Shown here: positions 53,506 through 61,615 of the stretch, in pieces
How the letters are laid out: every line of letters starts with the position of its first letter
Position numbering within the stretch: the first letter of the stretch is position 1
Origin: JAFDZV01 sp035549015
GTDB taxonomy: Bacteria > Bacteroidota > Ignavibacteria > OLB7
Length of the DNA: 64,000 bases
NCBI GenBank assembly: GCA_035549015.1
Contig: DASZRW010000059.1
Span: 9,325-73,324 of the forward strand
Direction of reading: 5' to 3'
Notes under the pieces: generated by a model
What the model was told of the DNA's origin: nothing
What the model saw: the letters and a program-made list of their open reading frames with translations, nothing else
Databases searched by the model: none
Translations under genes and position numbers: made by a program

Positions 53506-54681
53506 CTACGCAACCACGGGGATGCTCTGAACCGGTGTGTCGTGCGGCTCCTGGCTGCAGAGCGGCAGCCAGCCGGGGCGGCCGAGCATCTTCCTGTACA
53601 TCCGCGGCGGAATGGAAAGGAGCGTGTCTCCCCCCTCCATCGGCAGGCAGGTTCTGAGCGGTTCGTTTCCCGCCACTACCTTCTGCGCCCATTCCGGCTC
53701 CATCACAAGCGTCCGTCCCATCGCCACAAGGTCCGGTCCGTCGGCAAGGACGGCCTCTGCTGCGGCCGGGGAAAGAATGGACCCGACACCGATCACGGAG
53801 GTGCGATGGCGGACGCAGTCGGCAATGACCCGCGCGCGCGGGCGGCGATCCGCGTCGTCGCGCAGGCTGCCGGCGAAGTAGTCGTTGGTGGAGATATGCA
53901 GCCAGTCCGGCCGGCAGGCCACGAGGCCCTCAACCAGCTGAAGAGTGTCGGCGAGCGTGATGCCCGGATCGTCCACTTCCTCCGGCGAAAGGCGGTAGCC
54001 GATTGCGAAGGGCCGGTAGGCATTGCGGCGCACCACCTTCTGCACTTCCTCGAGAACGGCAATCGGGAAGGCGGCGCGATTCTCCAGCGAGCCTCCCCAC
54101 TGGTCAGACCGGCGGTTCGCGTGGGGGGAGAAGAACTGCTGCAGCAGATAACCGTTGGCGCCATGGATCTCCACGCCGTCGTATCCCGCAACGATTGCGC
54201 GCCGCGCCGCCGCGCCGAATGCCTTTATCGTCTCCTCGATCTCCACCTCCGTCATCGGCCGGGGCACGTCCGCGCCGGGGCGTCGCGCCGGGATGTCGCT
54301 GGGCGCCAGCGGCGCGTGGCCCAGAATGGAGGCAGGGCACAGCCTGCCGCCGTGATGGATCTGCAGGATTGCCAGAGCGTGCCCCTCGTGAATCGCACGA
54401 GCGGCGCTCGCGAGGCTGGGGATCATCTCATCGCCTGCGCAGCTCCACTGCCCGTCGAACGCATGCCCATGATCGATCACGCGGCAGGCCGCCGTGATTG
54501 CCATCCCCACGCCGCGCGCGCGCCGGCGAAGGAATTCGATCTCCTCCGGCGTAATCGTTCCGTCGCTGTTGGAGGAATACGTTGTCATGGGCGCAAGCAC
54601 CAGACGGTTGCGCACGGCCGTGTGCCCCGCCGTGAACGTGAGCGGCGTAAAGAGCTTCGTGGACGTGGGGTCGATCTGCAC
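53506..54681 (-). CDS. NADH:flavin oxidoreductase (old yellow enzyme family)
   Basis: This FMN-dependent TIM-barrel oxidoreductase of about 391 residues reads KLFTPLTFTAGHTAVRNRLV then LAPMTTYSSNSDGTITPEE at the N-terminus, the usual opening. Further family motifs are ALAILQIHHGGRLCPASI, GYDGVEIHGANGYLLQQFFS then NRRSDQWGGSLENRAAF, and the phosphate-binding SVIGVGSILSPAAAEAVL...DLVAMGRTLV. The GTG at 54681 places the start just before the first conserved strand; a frame open to 54762 adds 27 unlike residues. Family members reduce activated alkenes; the substrate cannot be told. Confidence 0.9.
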   Translation of the reverse strand: MQIDPTSTKLFTPLTFTAGHTAVRNRLVLAPMTTYSSNSDGTITPEEIEFLRRRARGVGMAITAACRVIDHGHAFDGQWSCAGDEMIPSLASAARAIHEGHALAILQIHHGGRLCPASILGHAPLAPSDIPARRPGADVPRPMTEVEIEETIKAFGAAARRAIVAGYDGVEIHGANGYLLQQFFSPHANRRSDQWGGSLENRAAFPIAVLEEVQKVVRRNAYRPFAIGYRLSPEEVDDPGITLADTLQLVEGLVACRPDWLHISTNDYFAGSLRDDADRRPRARVIADCVRHRTSVIGVGSILSPAAAEAVLADGPDLVAMGRTLVMEPEWAQKVVAGNEPLRTCLPMEGGDTLLSIPPRMYRKMLGRPGWLPLCSQEPHDTPVQSIPVVA

Positions 54682-54947
54682 GTTGGTCCGAAGTGAAAGG
54701 CTGACGATGTATAGTGGGTCCCCGGGGTCGCCGGCGGCGGGCCGTTCGATCGGGCGGCGCAAATATCCGATAAAGTTCCCGATGCGATGCTACCGAGTTT
54801 GGTATCATCCGGTGTACGCTCACCGATTCTTCCTATTTTCGCCCCCGTTCGTCCGTCAGGGCCATATGGCCTTTGTTGAACCGGCTGCACCAAACTGCCC
54901 ACAGCCCTGCAGCGCTCACCGTTGGAAGCCCAAAGGAGAATCGTTTC

Positions 54948-55793
54948 GTGTCGATCCTAACCGCAATCGTTCTCGGTCTGATCCAGGGGCTGAGCGAGTT
55001 CATTCCCATCAGCTCGACCGCACACCTGACGCTTGCAGGACGGGCCTTTGGTTTGATCAACCCTGCATCGCCGGAGGAGTGGACCGCCTTCATCGCGGTG
55101 ATACAGCTCGGCACCCTGGTTGCCGTGCTTCTCTACTTCCGGCGCGATCTGGTGTCGATCACGCGTGCGTTCGTGGGGGAGAATCTGAAGCGCGTTCCGG
55201 TGGCCAGCCAGTCCGTGGAATCCCGTACCGGCTGGTATATCATCGCCGGCACGTTGCCGATCGTGGTGATCGGGCTGGCGCTGAAGGGATGGATCGAGGG
55301 GATGTTCACGAAGAATCTGGTCGTGATCGGTTCCAGCCTCGTCGGCCTGGCGCTGATCCTCTGGCTGGCCGAACGGGCCGCGAAGTTTACGCGCTCCATC
55401 GAAGGAGTGCGGCTCAAGGACGCGATCATCATCGGCCTGGCCCAGGCGCTGGCCATTGTCCCGGGTGTCTCGCGATCCGGATCCACCATTACCGCGGGTC
55501 TGTTCCGAGGGTTCACGCGCGAGGCGGCCGCGCGCTTCAGTTTCCTCCTCTCGATTCCTGCGGTTGGAGCAAGCGGCATCCTGGAACTGGTGCATGCGCT
55601 GAAGCAGCATATGAGTTTCGGCGTCGCGCCGCTCGTGGTGGCGACCGTGGTTTCGGCCATCAGCGGCTATGCGGCGATTGCGTTCCTGCTTCGCTATCTT
55701 CGTACGCACTCCACAGGCCTGTTCATCAGCTATCGCATCATTCTGGGTGGCGGCATCCTGCTGGCCATCGCGCTCGGGCGCCTTGCGCCGTAG
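54948..55793 (+). CDS. uppP: undecaprenyl-diphosphatase
   Basis: This membrane enzyme (BacA/UppP family) dephosphorylates undecaprenyl diphosphate and so recycles the lipid carrier for peptidoglycan. The 281-residue protein has family motifs LGLIQGLSEFIPISSTAHLT near the N-terminus and IVPGVSRSGSTITAGLFRGF with the key Ser/Arg residues. Several hydrophobic helices are evident. The start is a GTG at 54948, chosen because AAAGGAG lies at ideal spacing; the upstream in-frame ATG at 54873 lacks support. It diverges from the flavin oxidoreductase. Confidence 0.95.
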   Translation: MSILTAIVLGLIQGLSEFIPISSTAHLTLAGRAFGLINPASPEEWTAFIAVIQLGTLVAVLLYFRRDLVSITRAFVGENLKRVPVASQSVESRTGWYIIAGTLPIVVIGLALKGWIEGMFTKNLVVIGSSLVGLALILWLAERAAKFTRSIEGVRLKDAIIIGLAQALAIVPGVSRSGSTITAGLFRGFTREAAARFSFLLSIPAVGASGILELVHALKQHMSFGVAPLVVATVVSAISGYAAIAFLLRYLRTHSTGLFISYRIILGGGILLAIALGRLAP

Positions 55794-55883
55794 AGCAGTG
55801 GGCACATCGGGTTGCGTTGCCGGCGCGTGGCCCCGGCGCCATCGAACGTAAACATTCATCAGACTCGTGGTGGTTCAAACGAT

Positions 55884-56804
55884 ATGATCAGTACACCGTA
55901 CGCAGTACGCATTACGATGGTTCTCGCGGGAGCATGCATCACGCTCTCCGCCTGCACGAAGAAGGCTCCGGACGCCTCCCCGGGCAGCCAGACCAAGCCG
56001 ATCGACACCGTTCAGCTTGCTCCCGGGGCCGCGAGCGCCGGATCCCTGGATACCGCCAAGCACGTGGATTCCGTCCCGGCCGTTCCCGTTGCCACATACC
56101 TTGCCACGATCTCCACGTCCATGGGGGACATCGATGTGGAACTGTACGGCAACGATGCTCCGAAGACCGTGAAGAACTTCGTGGAGCTCGCCAGGAAGAA
56201 GTACTACGACGGCATCGCGTTTCACCGTGTGATCCCCGGATTCATGGTTCAGACCGGCGACCCGAACTCGCGGGACATGAAGGATAGGAGCGGCTGGGGG
56301 CAGGGGGGGGAGTCGATCTACGGCAAGACATTCGAGGATGAACTGAACCCTGCCACGCCCAGCTTCCGGCGCGGATATGCCGAGGGCGTTCTGGCAATGG
56401 CCAATGCCGGCCCGAATACCAACGGCAGCCAGTTCTTCATCGTGCTCAGTGCGGAGGGAGCGGCGCATCTTCAACCCAATTATACTATCTTCGGCTTCGT
56501 CCGGAACGGGATGGATGTTGTGCGGAAGATCGGTGAGACGGGCCGGATGGGTGAACAGCCGGAGCAGCCAGCCACAATCAAGACAATTACCGTGAAACCT
56601 GCGGACGGCGCCACCGCGACGACGGCGGACAGGCAGCCGAAGGCAGAGGGAGTAACCGCAACCCATTCGAAGTCCGGCGAGGCCGGGTCCGGTGATGCGA
56701 AGGCCCCGGGCGTGAAGTCCGGCGAGTCCAGGCCCGCCGCGCCGAAGGCCGGTGGGGCGAAGGGGACCGATTCCAAGGGAGGTGGAACCTCCGGAGGACG
56801 CTGA
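55884..56804 (+). CDS. peptidyl-prolyl isomerase (cyclophilin), lipoprotein
   Basis: This 306-residue cyclophilin probably acts in the periplasm on protein folding. The N-terminus ITMVLAGACITLSAC has a lipobox-like LSAC at about residues 18-21. The cyclophilin domain spans about residues 70-240: ISTSMGDIDVELYGNDAPKT, then YDGIAFHRVIPGFMVQTGDP with the catalytic Arg, and GPNTNGSQFFIVLS. The last 65 residues are a Lys/Gly/Ala/Ser-rich tail of no fold. It is the first of three tandem cyclophilin genes. Confidence 0.9.
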   Translation: MISTPYAVRITMVLAGACITLSACTKKAPDASPGSQTKPIDTVQLAPGAASAGSLDTAKHVDSVPAVPVATYLATISTSMGDIDVELYGNDAPKTVKNFVELARKKYYDGIAFHRVIPGFMVQTGDPNSRDMKDRSGWGQGGESIYGKTFEDELNPATPSFRRGYAEGVLAMANAGPNTNGSQFFIVLSAEGAAHLQPNYTIFGFVRNGMDVVRKIGETGRMGEQPEQPATIKTITVKPADGATATTADRQPKAEGVTATHSKSGEAGSGDAKAPGVKSGESRPAAPKAGGAKGTDSKGGGTSGGR

Positions 56805-56967
56805 GAGCCTGCGAACGGAGCCGAATGCACGCGGCTTCGCCCGCCGGCAGCGTCCGGCAACGAGGACACCGGATGAAACCGGAGGCCGCACGGCCGGTCA
56901 ACGCTGGCATGCGCCCACGGCCGCCGGGAAGAACATGTGGACACTTCAGCAATCAACAGCATACCAT

Positions 56968-57573
56968 ATGAGACGAATCATCATGATGTCAATCAGCATT
57001 GCGCTCGGCCTCAGCGGCGTAGCGGCGGGCCTCGCCGCCAATGGGAACGACGGGCCGGTCGTTACCTACAAGGCCGTGATCTCCACATCGCTCGGCGATA
57101 TCGAAGTGGAGTTGTACGGCAAGGACGCTCCGAAGACGGTTGCGAATTTCGTTGGCCTTGCAGAAAAGGGATTCTACAACGACATTCTCTTTCACCGCGT
57201 TGTGCCGGGGTTCGTGATCCAGGCGGGCGATCCGAAGACGAAGGATACCTCACTGAAGCATGTCTGGGGAACCGGCGGCGAGTCCATCTACGGGCACGAG
57301 TTCGAGGATGAGTTGGATCCCGCCGCTCCGAGCTATGTGCGTGGCTACGCCGAGGGCGTGCTTGCCATGGCCAACCGCGGCAAGAACACGAACACCAGCC
57401 AGTGGTTCATCTGCCTTGCCGACGTGCAGTTGCCGAAGAACTATACGATCTTCGGAAGGGTGACCAAGGGGATGGACGTGGTGCATAAGATCGAGCATGT
57501 GGACCTTGCCGGCAGCGCGCCGCGCGAGCCGGTGAAGATTACCGGTGTCACCGTAAAGAAGGTCGAGGACTGA
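56968..57573 (+). CDS. peptidyl-prolyl isomerase (cyclophilin), exported
   Basis: This 201-residue cyclophilin has a signal peptide (MRRIIMMSISIALGLSGVAA). The domain reads STSLGDIEVELYGKDAPKTV, then YNDILFHRVVPGFVIQAGDP and NRGKNTNTSQWFICLADVQL. In the usual SQFFI position it has SQWFICL, a change shared with the third copy. It has no long tail. It lies 163 bases after the first copy and 86 bases before the third. Confidence 0.92.
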   Translation: MRRIIMMSISIALGLSGVAAGLAANGNDGPVVTYKAVISTSLGDIEVELYGKDAPKTVANFVGLAEKGFYNDILFHRVVPGFVIQAGDPKTKDTSLKHVWGTGGESIYGHEFEDELDPAAPSYVRGYAEGVLAMANRGKNTNTSQWFICLADVQLPKNYTIFGRVTKGMDVVHKIEHVDLAGSAPREPVKITGVTVKKVED

Positions 57574-57659
57574 TCGTACGGCGCCGCAGGGCCGGCAGGC
57601 CCTGCGCTGCAGCCGGGATCACGGCGAATACATCCCCCGAAACGGAGCAACGAATATCA

Positions 57660-58277
57660 ATGAACGTGATGCCTAGCAAACCAACAATTCTCATGCGTCT
57701 GCTCGTGGCAAGCCTCCTGCTTGTTGGAGTCGCGACGCAGAAATCGCGAGCGCAGGAGCCGGTCATCTCCGATTCGGTGGTGATCACGACCTCGCTCGGA
57801 AAGATCGGGCTCGTGCTGTACGGCATGGACGCTCCGAAGACCGTGGAGAACTTCGTGAAGCTTGCAACGAAGGGGTTCTACAGGGGAATCCTCTTTCATC
57901 GCGTGGTTCCCAAGTTCGTGATTCAGGCGGGCGATCCGAAGACGAAGGACAGCACGATGAAGGCCGACTGGGGCACGGGTGGCGAGTCCATCTACGGACA
58001 CGAGTTCGAGGATGAACTGAACCCCAACGCGCCCAGCTACCGGCGCGGGTATGTGGAGGGAACGATCGCCATGGCGAATCGCGGCCCGAACACGAATACC
58101 AGCCAGTGGTTCATCTGCCTCGGCAATCTTTCGCTGCCGAAGAACTACACCATCTTCGGGCGGGTAACCGGCGGCATGGACGTTGTGAGGAAGATCGAGG
58201 CGGTTGATCTGGATGGAAGCACGCCGCGCGTGCCGGTGAAGATCATCGATGTCACGGTGCGGCATCTGAGTCACTGA
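57660..58277 (+). CDS. peptidyl-prolyl isomerase (cyclophilin), exported
   Basis: This 205-residue cyclophilin has a signal peptide (MRLLVASLLLVGVATQKSRA, within the first 31 residues). It is closest to the second copy: VITTSLGKIGLVLYGMDAPK, then YRGILFHRVVPKFVIQAGDP, and NTSQWFICLGNLSLPKNYTI. GGAG lies 12 bases before the ATG. A strong terminator follows at 58322. Together with the two upstream genes it forms a tandem array from local duplication. Confidence 0.92.
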   Translation: MNVMPSKPTILMRLLVASLLLVGVATQKSRAQEPVISDSVVITTSLGKIGLVLYGMDAPKTVENFVKLATKGFYRGILFHRVVPKFVIQAGDPKTKDSTMKADWGTGGESIYGHEFEDELNPNAPSYRRGYVEGTIAMANRGPNTNTSQWFICLGNLSLPKNYTIFGRVTGGMDVVRKIEAVDLDGSTPRVPVKIIDVTVRHLSH

Positions 58278-58321
58278 GCCTCGTCAGCCGGGAGTACCCG
58301 GATGCGATCGCGACGGAACGT

Positions 58322-58352
58322 CGGGCCTGGGTTTTACTCAGGCCTTTTTTTT
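58322..58352 (+). terminator. rho-independent terminator of the cyclophilin array
   Basis: A GGCCTG/CAGGCC stem with a short loop containing GGTTTTACT is followed by eight T residues. It is a classical intrinsic terminator, 45 bases past the last cyclophilin stop. Confidence 0.88.
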
Positions 58353-58525
58353 GATGCGGCGTCTCCTGGAGAAGTGCCGTTGACGGGCGCGATGCATTTG
58401 CTGCCGATGCCGCGGCACGCCGTGGCAGAGCGGGTCCTGGCCGGTGGCGGCGATGGCGTCGCGGCAACGCGCGCCATCACCTGAAGCGCACCGGCTCCGG
58501 AAGCACCACGGCCCGAGGCGGTACG

Positions 58526-59761
58526 CTACCGTCCCACGATGATCGCCGGCTGATCGAGTGCGGCCAGCACAAGTTCGCCGAGGGAGGAGATGGTAAGCCG
58601 CGCATGAACGTCGGGGAGCACATCGATTGCGACGAAGTTCTGGAAGTGGCCGTCGCGGCCGTAGGTGAAGAGGCCGGTGCGTCCGTCGCGCCGTGAGATG
58701 AAGAACACCCAGTCGTTGCTGACCGCCGGGGCCGCCGGAATGCCGGACTTGAGCGTCACCTGCCAGCGCTCCCTGCCGGTTGGATCCACGGACTCGAGTA
58801 TTCCGCCGGAGGCCTCATCTCCGGTACCGGAGCCGCTCACGTAGATGTTCCCCTCGTTGTCACCCGCAATGCCGCGGGGCGTCAGAAGCAGCGGCATCCG
58901 CCACGCCGGCTTCCCCTCCGGCGTGAAGGCAACCAGCGACGGAATCTGATGCAGGCTGTCCCGCTGGGCCACAACGCCAACCATCAGCAGATTTCCCACG
59001 ATCACCGGCCCCTGCACGATGCGGCCGCCGGGCGATTGCGCCCATCGCTGCGATCCGGTTGCCGGATCCAGCAACAGCAGCGTGTCCGCCAGATCGAAGC
59101 TGTTGTGCGAGATCGGCACTGCCAGGCCGATGTGCGGATCGGCGGCCATGGCATCGCTTGCCGATGCGCCGCGCCTGACCTTCCAGAGCAGGCGGCCTTC
59201 GGCATCGTATCGCATCACCTCGCCGTTCGAATTTCCCAGAACCGTTCCGGAGCCCAGCGCCAGCAGCGGTGAAGGGAGCACCAGCCCGCCCGGGCAATCC
59301 TGGGTCTGCCAGTCGCGGAGCCGCGTCCCCTCCGGTGTGAGAGCGAACAGATGGCCGCGGGTTGTGATCGCGTAGATGCGCCCGGCGGAGTCCGCGGCGA
59401 TGCCGGGCATGAAGTACTCGCCGGCAGGCGCCGTGAAGCTCCAGAAGAGCGAATCCTGCCGAGCCACGGAGAGAACGGAGCCGGCATCGCTTCGCGTCAC
59501 GAACCCGAAGCACGCCAGCGGCAGTTCCAGCGGCGGGCCCAGCAGGCCGCCGTGCAGATTATGGTAGAGGAACGGACGCAGCATTCCGGCGGGGCCCGGC
59601 TTGCGGTCCGAGAAGTTGCAGGCGCGGGCGGCGCCCCCATCCAGGTTGTAGGCATTGAACGCATCGAATGCCGGGCCGCCGGAGCCGCTGCAGCCGCTCC
59701 AGAGGAGTGTGAGCGCAATGAGTGCGAGAGGGGGCGGGAGGCGGAGCGAGCGGGATTTCAT
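58526..59761 (-). CDS. PQQ-like beta-propeller lipoprotein
   Basis: This 411-residue exported protein has a lipobox-type signal (LALIALTLLWSGCSG; Cys at about residue 24). Propeller repeats fill most of the rest, with blades such as DSAGRIYAITTRGHLFALTP then EGRLLWKVRRGASASDAMAA and DNEGNIYVSGSGTGDEASGG. Blades lack the strict PQQ-binding residues, so it is more likely a scaffold, as in BamB-like proteins, than an enzyme. A TATCTTTG box lies directly before the ATG, too close for a normal leader. It converges with the cyclophilin array. Confidence 0.83.
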   Translation of the reverse strand: MKSRSLRLPPPLALIALTLLWSGCSGSGGPAFDAFNAYNLDGGAARACNFSDRKPGPAGMLRPFLYHNLHGGLLGPPLELPLACFGFVTRSDAGSVLSVARQDSLFWSFTAPAGEYFMPGIAADSAGRIYAITTRGHLFALTPEGTRLRDWQTQDCPGGLVLPSPLLALGSGTVLGNSNGEVMRYDAEGRLLWKVRRGASASDAMAADPHIGLAVPISHNSFDLADTLLLLDPATGSQRWAQSPGGRIVQGPVIVGNLLMVGVVAQRDSLHQIPSLVAFTPEGKPAWRMPLLLTPRGIAGDNEGNIYVSGSGTGDEASGGILESVDPTGRERWQVTLKSGIPAAPAVSNDWVFFISRRDGRTGLFTYGRDGHFQNFVAIDVLPDVHARLTISSLGELVLAALDQPAIIVGR

Positions 59762-60001
59762 CCTTCAAAGATAATGAGGGGGCGCCCGGCTTGGTTCGGT
59801 TGAAACACATGCGATTTATGCTCTCTACGCTTGCAATTCTGGCTGAGCGGGTGTAGGTTGGGCCGCTGGTGTTCATAGGATGACCGCCGCCAATACACCC
59901 CGGCACGTTCGGGGTGTTCCTTCCCCCGGCCCGACAGGCAGCGGCCACATGTATCGGAACAGCGGGCAGCCCATTAATCTTCCGACAAGGAGCAACTCCC
60001 A

Positions 60002-60337
60002 ATGGAACCGACAGGCAAGTCATCAACCGGACTCGATGAGAACGTCGCGGGCTTGATCTGCTATCTGGGCCTTATCGGTCTCATCTTCTTTCTGATAGAG
60101 AAGCAGAGCCGTCTCGTGAAATTTCATGGATTGCAATCCACCCTCCTTTGGGCGATCGTCTTCGGAGTATACCTCGTTGTCCGCTGGATCCCGTTCATCG
60201 GCTGGCTGATCGCCATGGTCGTCTACCTCGGAGCGCTCGGCCTGATGGTTCTGCTGATGATCAAGGCCTACAACAACGAGATGTTCAAGCTTCCGTTCAT
60301 CGGCGATATCGCCGAGCGGCAGGCTGTGATCGGATAA
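60002..60337 (+). CDS. DUF4870-domain membrane protein
   Basis: This 111-residue protein has three hydrophobic segments (NVAGLICYLGLIGLIFFLIE; LWAIVFGVYLVVRWIPFIGW; LIAMVVYLGALGLMVLLMIK). The pattern KQSRLVKFHGLQST after the first helix and KLPFIGDIAERQ at the end is typical of DUF4870 proteins. AAGGAG precedes the ATG. The function of the family is unknown. lexA follows after 29 bases, so they may be co-transcribed. Confidence 0.88.
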   Translation: MEPTGKSSTGLDENVAGLICYLGLIGLIFFLIEKQSRLVKFHGLQSTLLWAIVFGVYLVVRWIPFIGWLIAMVVYLGALGLMVLLMIKAYNNEMFKLPFIGDIAERQAVIG

Positions 60338-60366
60338 CGGCTTCTCTTTCAAACGAAATCCCAACG

Positions 60367-60993
60367 ATGACAGAGCTGACACCGAGACAGGGATCGATCC
60401 TGACATTCGTCGAGAACTTCTTCAACCGATATCAGCAGCCTCCCACGGAGCGGGAGATTGCGGAGCATTTCCGGATTCATCAGAGCGCCGTTCGAAAACA
60501 TCTGACGGCGTTGGAGAACAAGGGAAAGCTGGTGCTGCGGCGGGATGGCCGCAGCCGTGGTATACGTCTGAACAATGTCGCTCCCAGCGTCTCGGTCCCC
60601 ATCGTGGGCACCGTTGTTGCCGGCATGCCGTTGCTTGCGATGGAAAACATCGAAGGGGCGATGATGCTGGACAAGAGCTTCGCCGGCTCCGAGGAGGTAT
60701 TCCTTCTTCGCGTGCGTGGTGACTCGATGGAGGATGCCGGGATCATGGAGGACGACCTGATACTGGTACGCCGCACCGAATCGGTTCGCAACGGCGAGAT
60801 CGTGGTGGCGCGCATCGGCGACGAGACAACCGTGAAGCGCTTCTTCAATATCGCGGGGCGGATCGTGCTGGAGCCTGCGAACAAGAACTACAGGCCGATT
60901 CCTGTTGACGACAAACAGGGATTTTTCCTGGAGGGGCGCGTGGTGGCATTGATCCGAAACATGGATAATTTCCAGTTGATCGGTCGCCGCTGA
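60367..60993 (+). CDS. lexA: LexA-type SOS repressor
   Basis: This 208-residue transcriptional repressor cleaves itself when RecA is activated by DNA damage. The N-terminal winged helix reads LTPRQGSILTFVENFFNRYQ with recognition region IHQSAVRKHLTALENKGKLV. The cleavage site is A85-G86 (TVVAGMP). The S24 peptidase domain has catalytic S120 (RVRGDSMEDAGI) and K157 (DETTVKRFF). The ATG at 60367 fits the family N-terminus. A strong terminator follows at 61044. No obvious LexA operator was identified. Confidence 0.95.
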   Translation: MTELTPRQGSILTFVENFFNRYQQPPTEREIAEHFRIHQSAVRKHLTALENKGKLVLRRDGRSRGIRLNNVAPSVSVPIVGTVVAGMPLLAMENIEGAMMLDKSFAGSEEVFLLRVRGDSMEDAGIMEDDLILVRRTESVRNGEIVVARIGDETTVKRFFNIAGRIVLEPANKNYRPIPVDDKQGFFLEGRVVALIRNMDNFQLIGRR

Positions 60994-61043
60994 CCCGCTC
61001 CGGAATGGCCGTTGCGGATAATTATCGATGATTATGCATGAAA

Positions 61044-61077
61044 AAACGGGACCGGGCTCCGCCTTCCGGTCCCGTTT
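61044..61077 (+). terminator. rho-independent terminator of lexA
   Basis: A 12-bp stem AAACGGGACCGG/CCGGTCCCGTTT with a 10-base loop, flanked by A and T residues, lies about 50 bases past the lexA stop. Confidence 0.88.
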
Positions 61078-61080
61078 CTG

Positions 61081-61615
61081 TTGCCACCCTGATTATTTCG
61101 GCATAGCGATTCGTTGAATTCTCGCATTTCAGCAATATTCACGGTCTACATTCCCTTCAAGGAGCCGCCATCGTCGATTTCTCCTTGCACGGTAGCGAGT
61201 CAATGGAAGATATTGTCCCGATCGGATTACTATTCCAGGTATTCTCCGATATCTCCGGCACAGCAGGGTACGGGCTCATTCAGAGCGCGTACCGCATTTC
61301 TGTGGTAGGTCTGTACCTCCGCAACCCCCTGAACTGCTTTTGGTCTCTCTGAGGCTCTGATCGGAACAACCTGATAATGCTGTCGATGGCTGCCTGTTCG
61401 GCTTCATCGGGGCCGTGCCTTGCTCTTCACCCGGCATCCGATGTTCCTTCGAACCGCAGGCTGTGCATCGATGAGCATGAACGTAGTGGCGGTGTACGGG
61501 GAGGACTGCGTTCAGGTCGGTGTTGGCGTCTCGACAGGTCCATTCGGTAATCCCTCTGCGCCGTGGCGGTTCCCGGCTCCGGTGCATTCATTAATCATCA
61601 TTGAAAGGCATTGTT
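61081..61615. other. non-coding region upstream of the beta-helix gene
   Basis: This 535-base stretch is less GC-rich than its surroundings in its first half. Short frames on both strands look like shadows. No convincing TTTG/TAnnTTTG pair or RNA gene was found. It must hold the promoter of the large surface-protein gene. Confidence 0.5.

Noticed and set aside
59765..59772. TATCTTTG promoter-like box directly before the propeller lipoprotein gene
   Set aside because: It ends only three bases before the ATG and has no TTTG partner at the right distance, so it is probably coincidence.
61276..61587. 103-residue minus-strand frame upstream of the beta-helix gene
   Set aside because: It has low-complexity Cys/Arg/Ser composition, no ribosome site and no recognisable motif.
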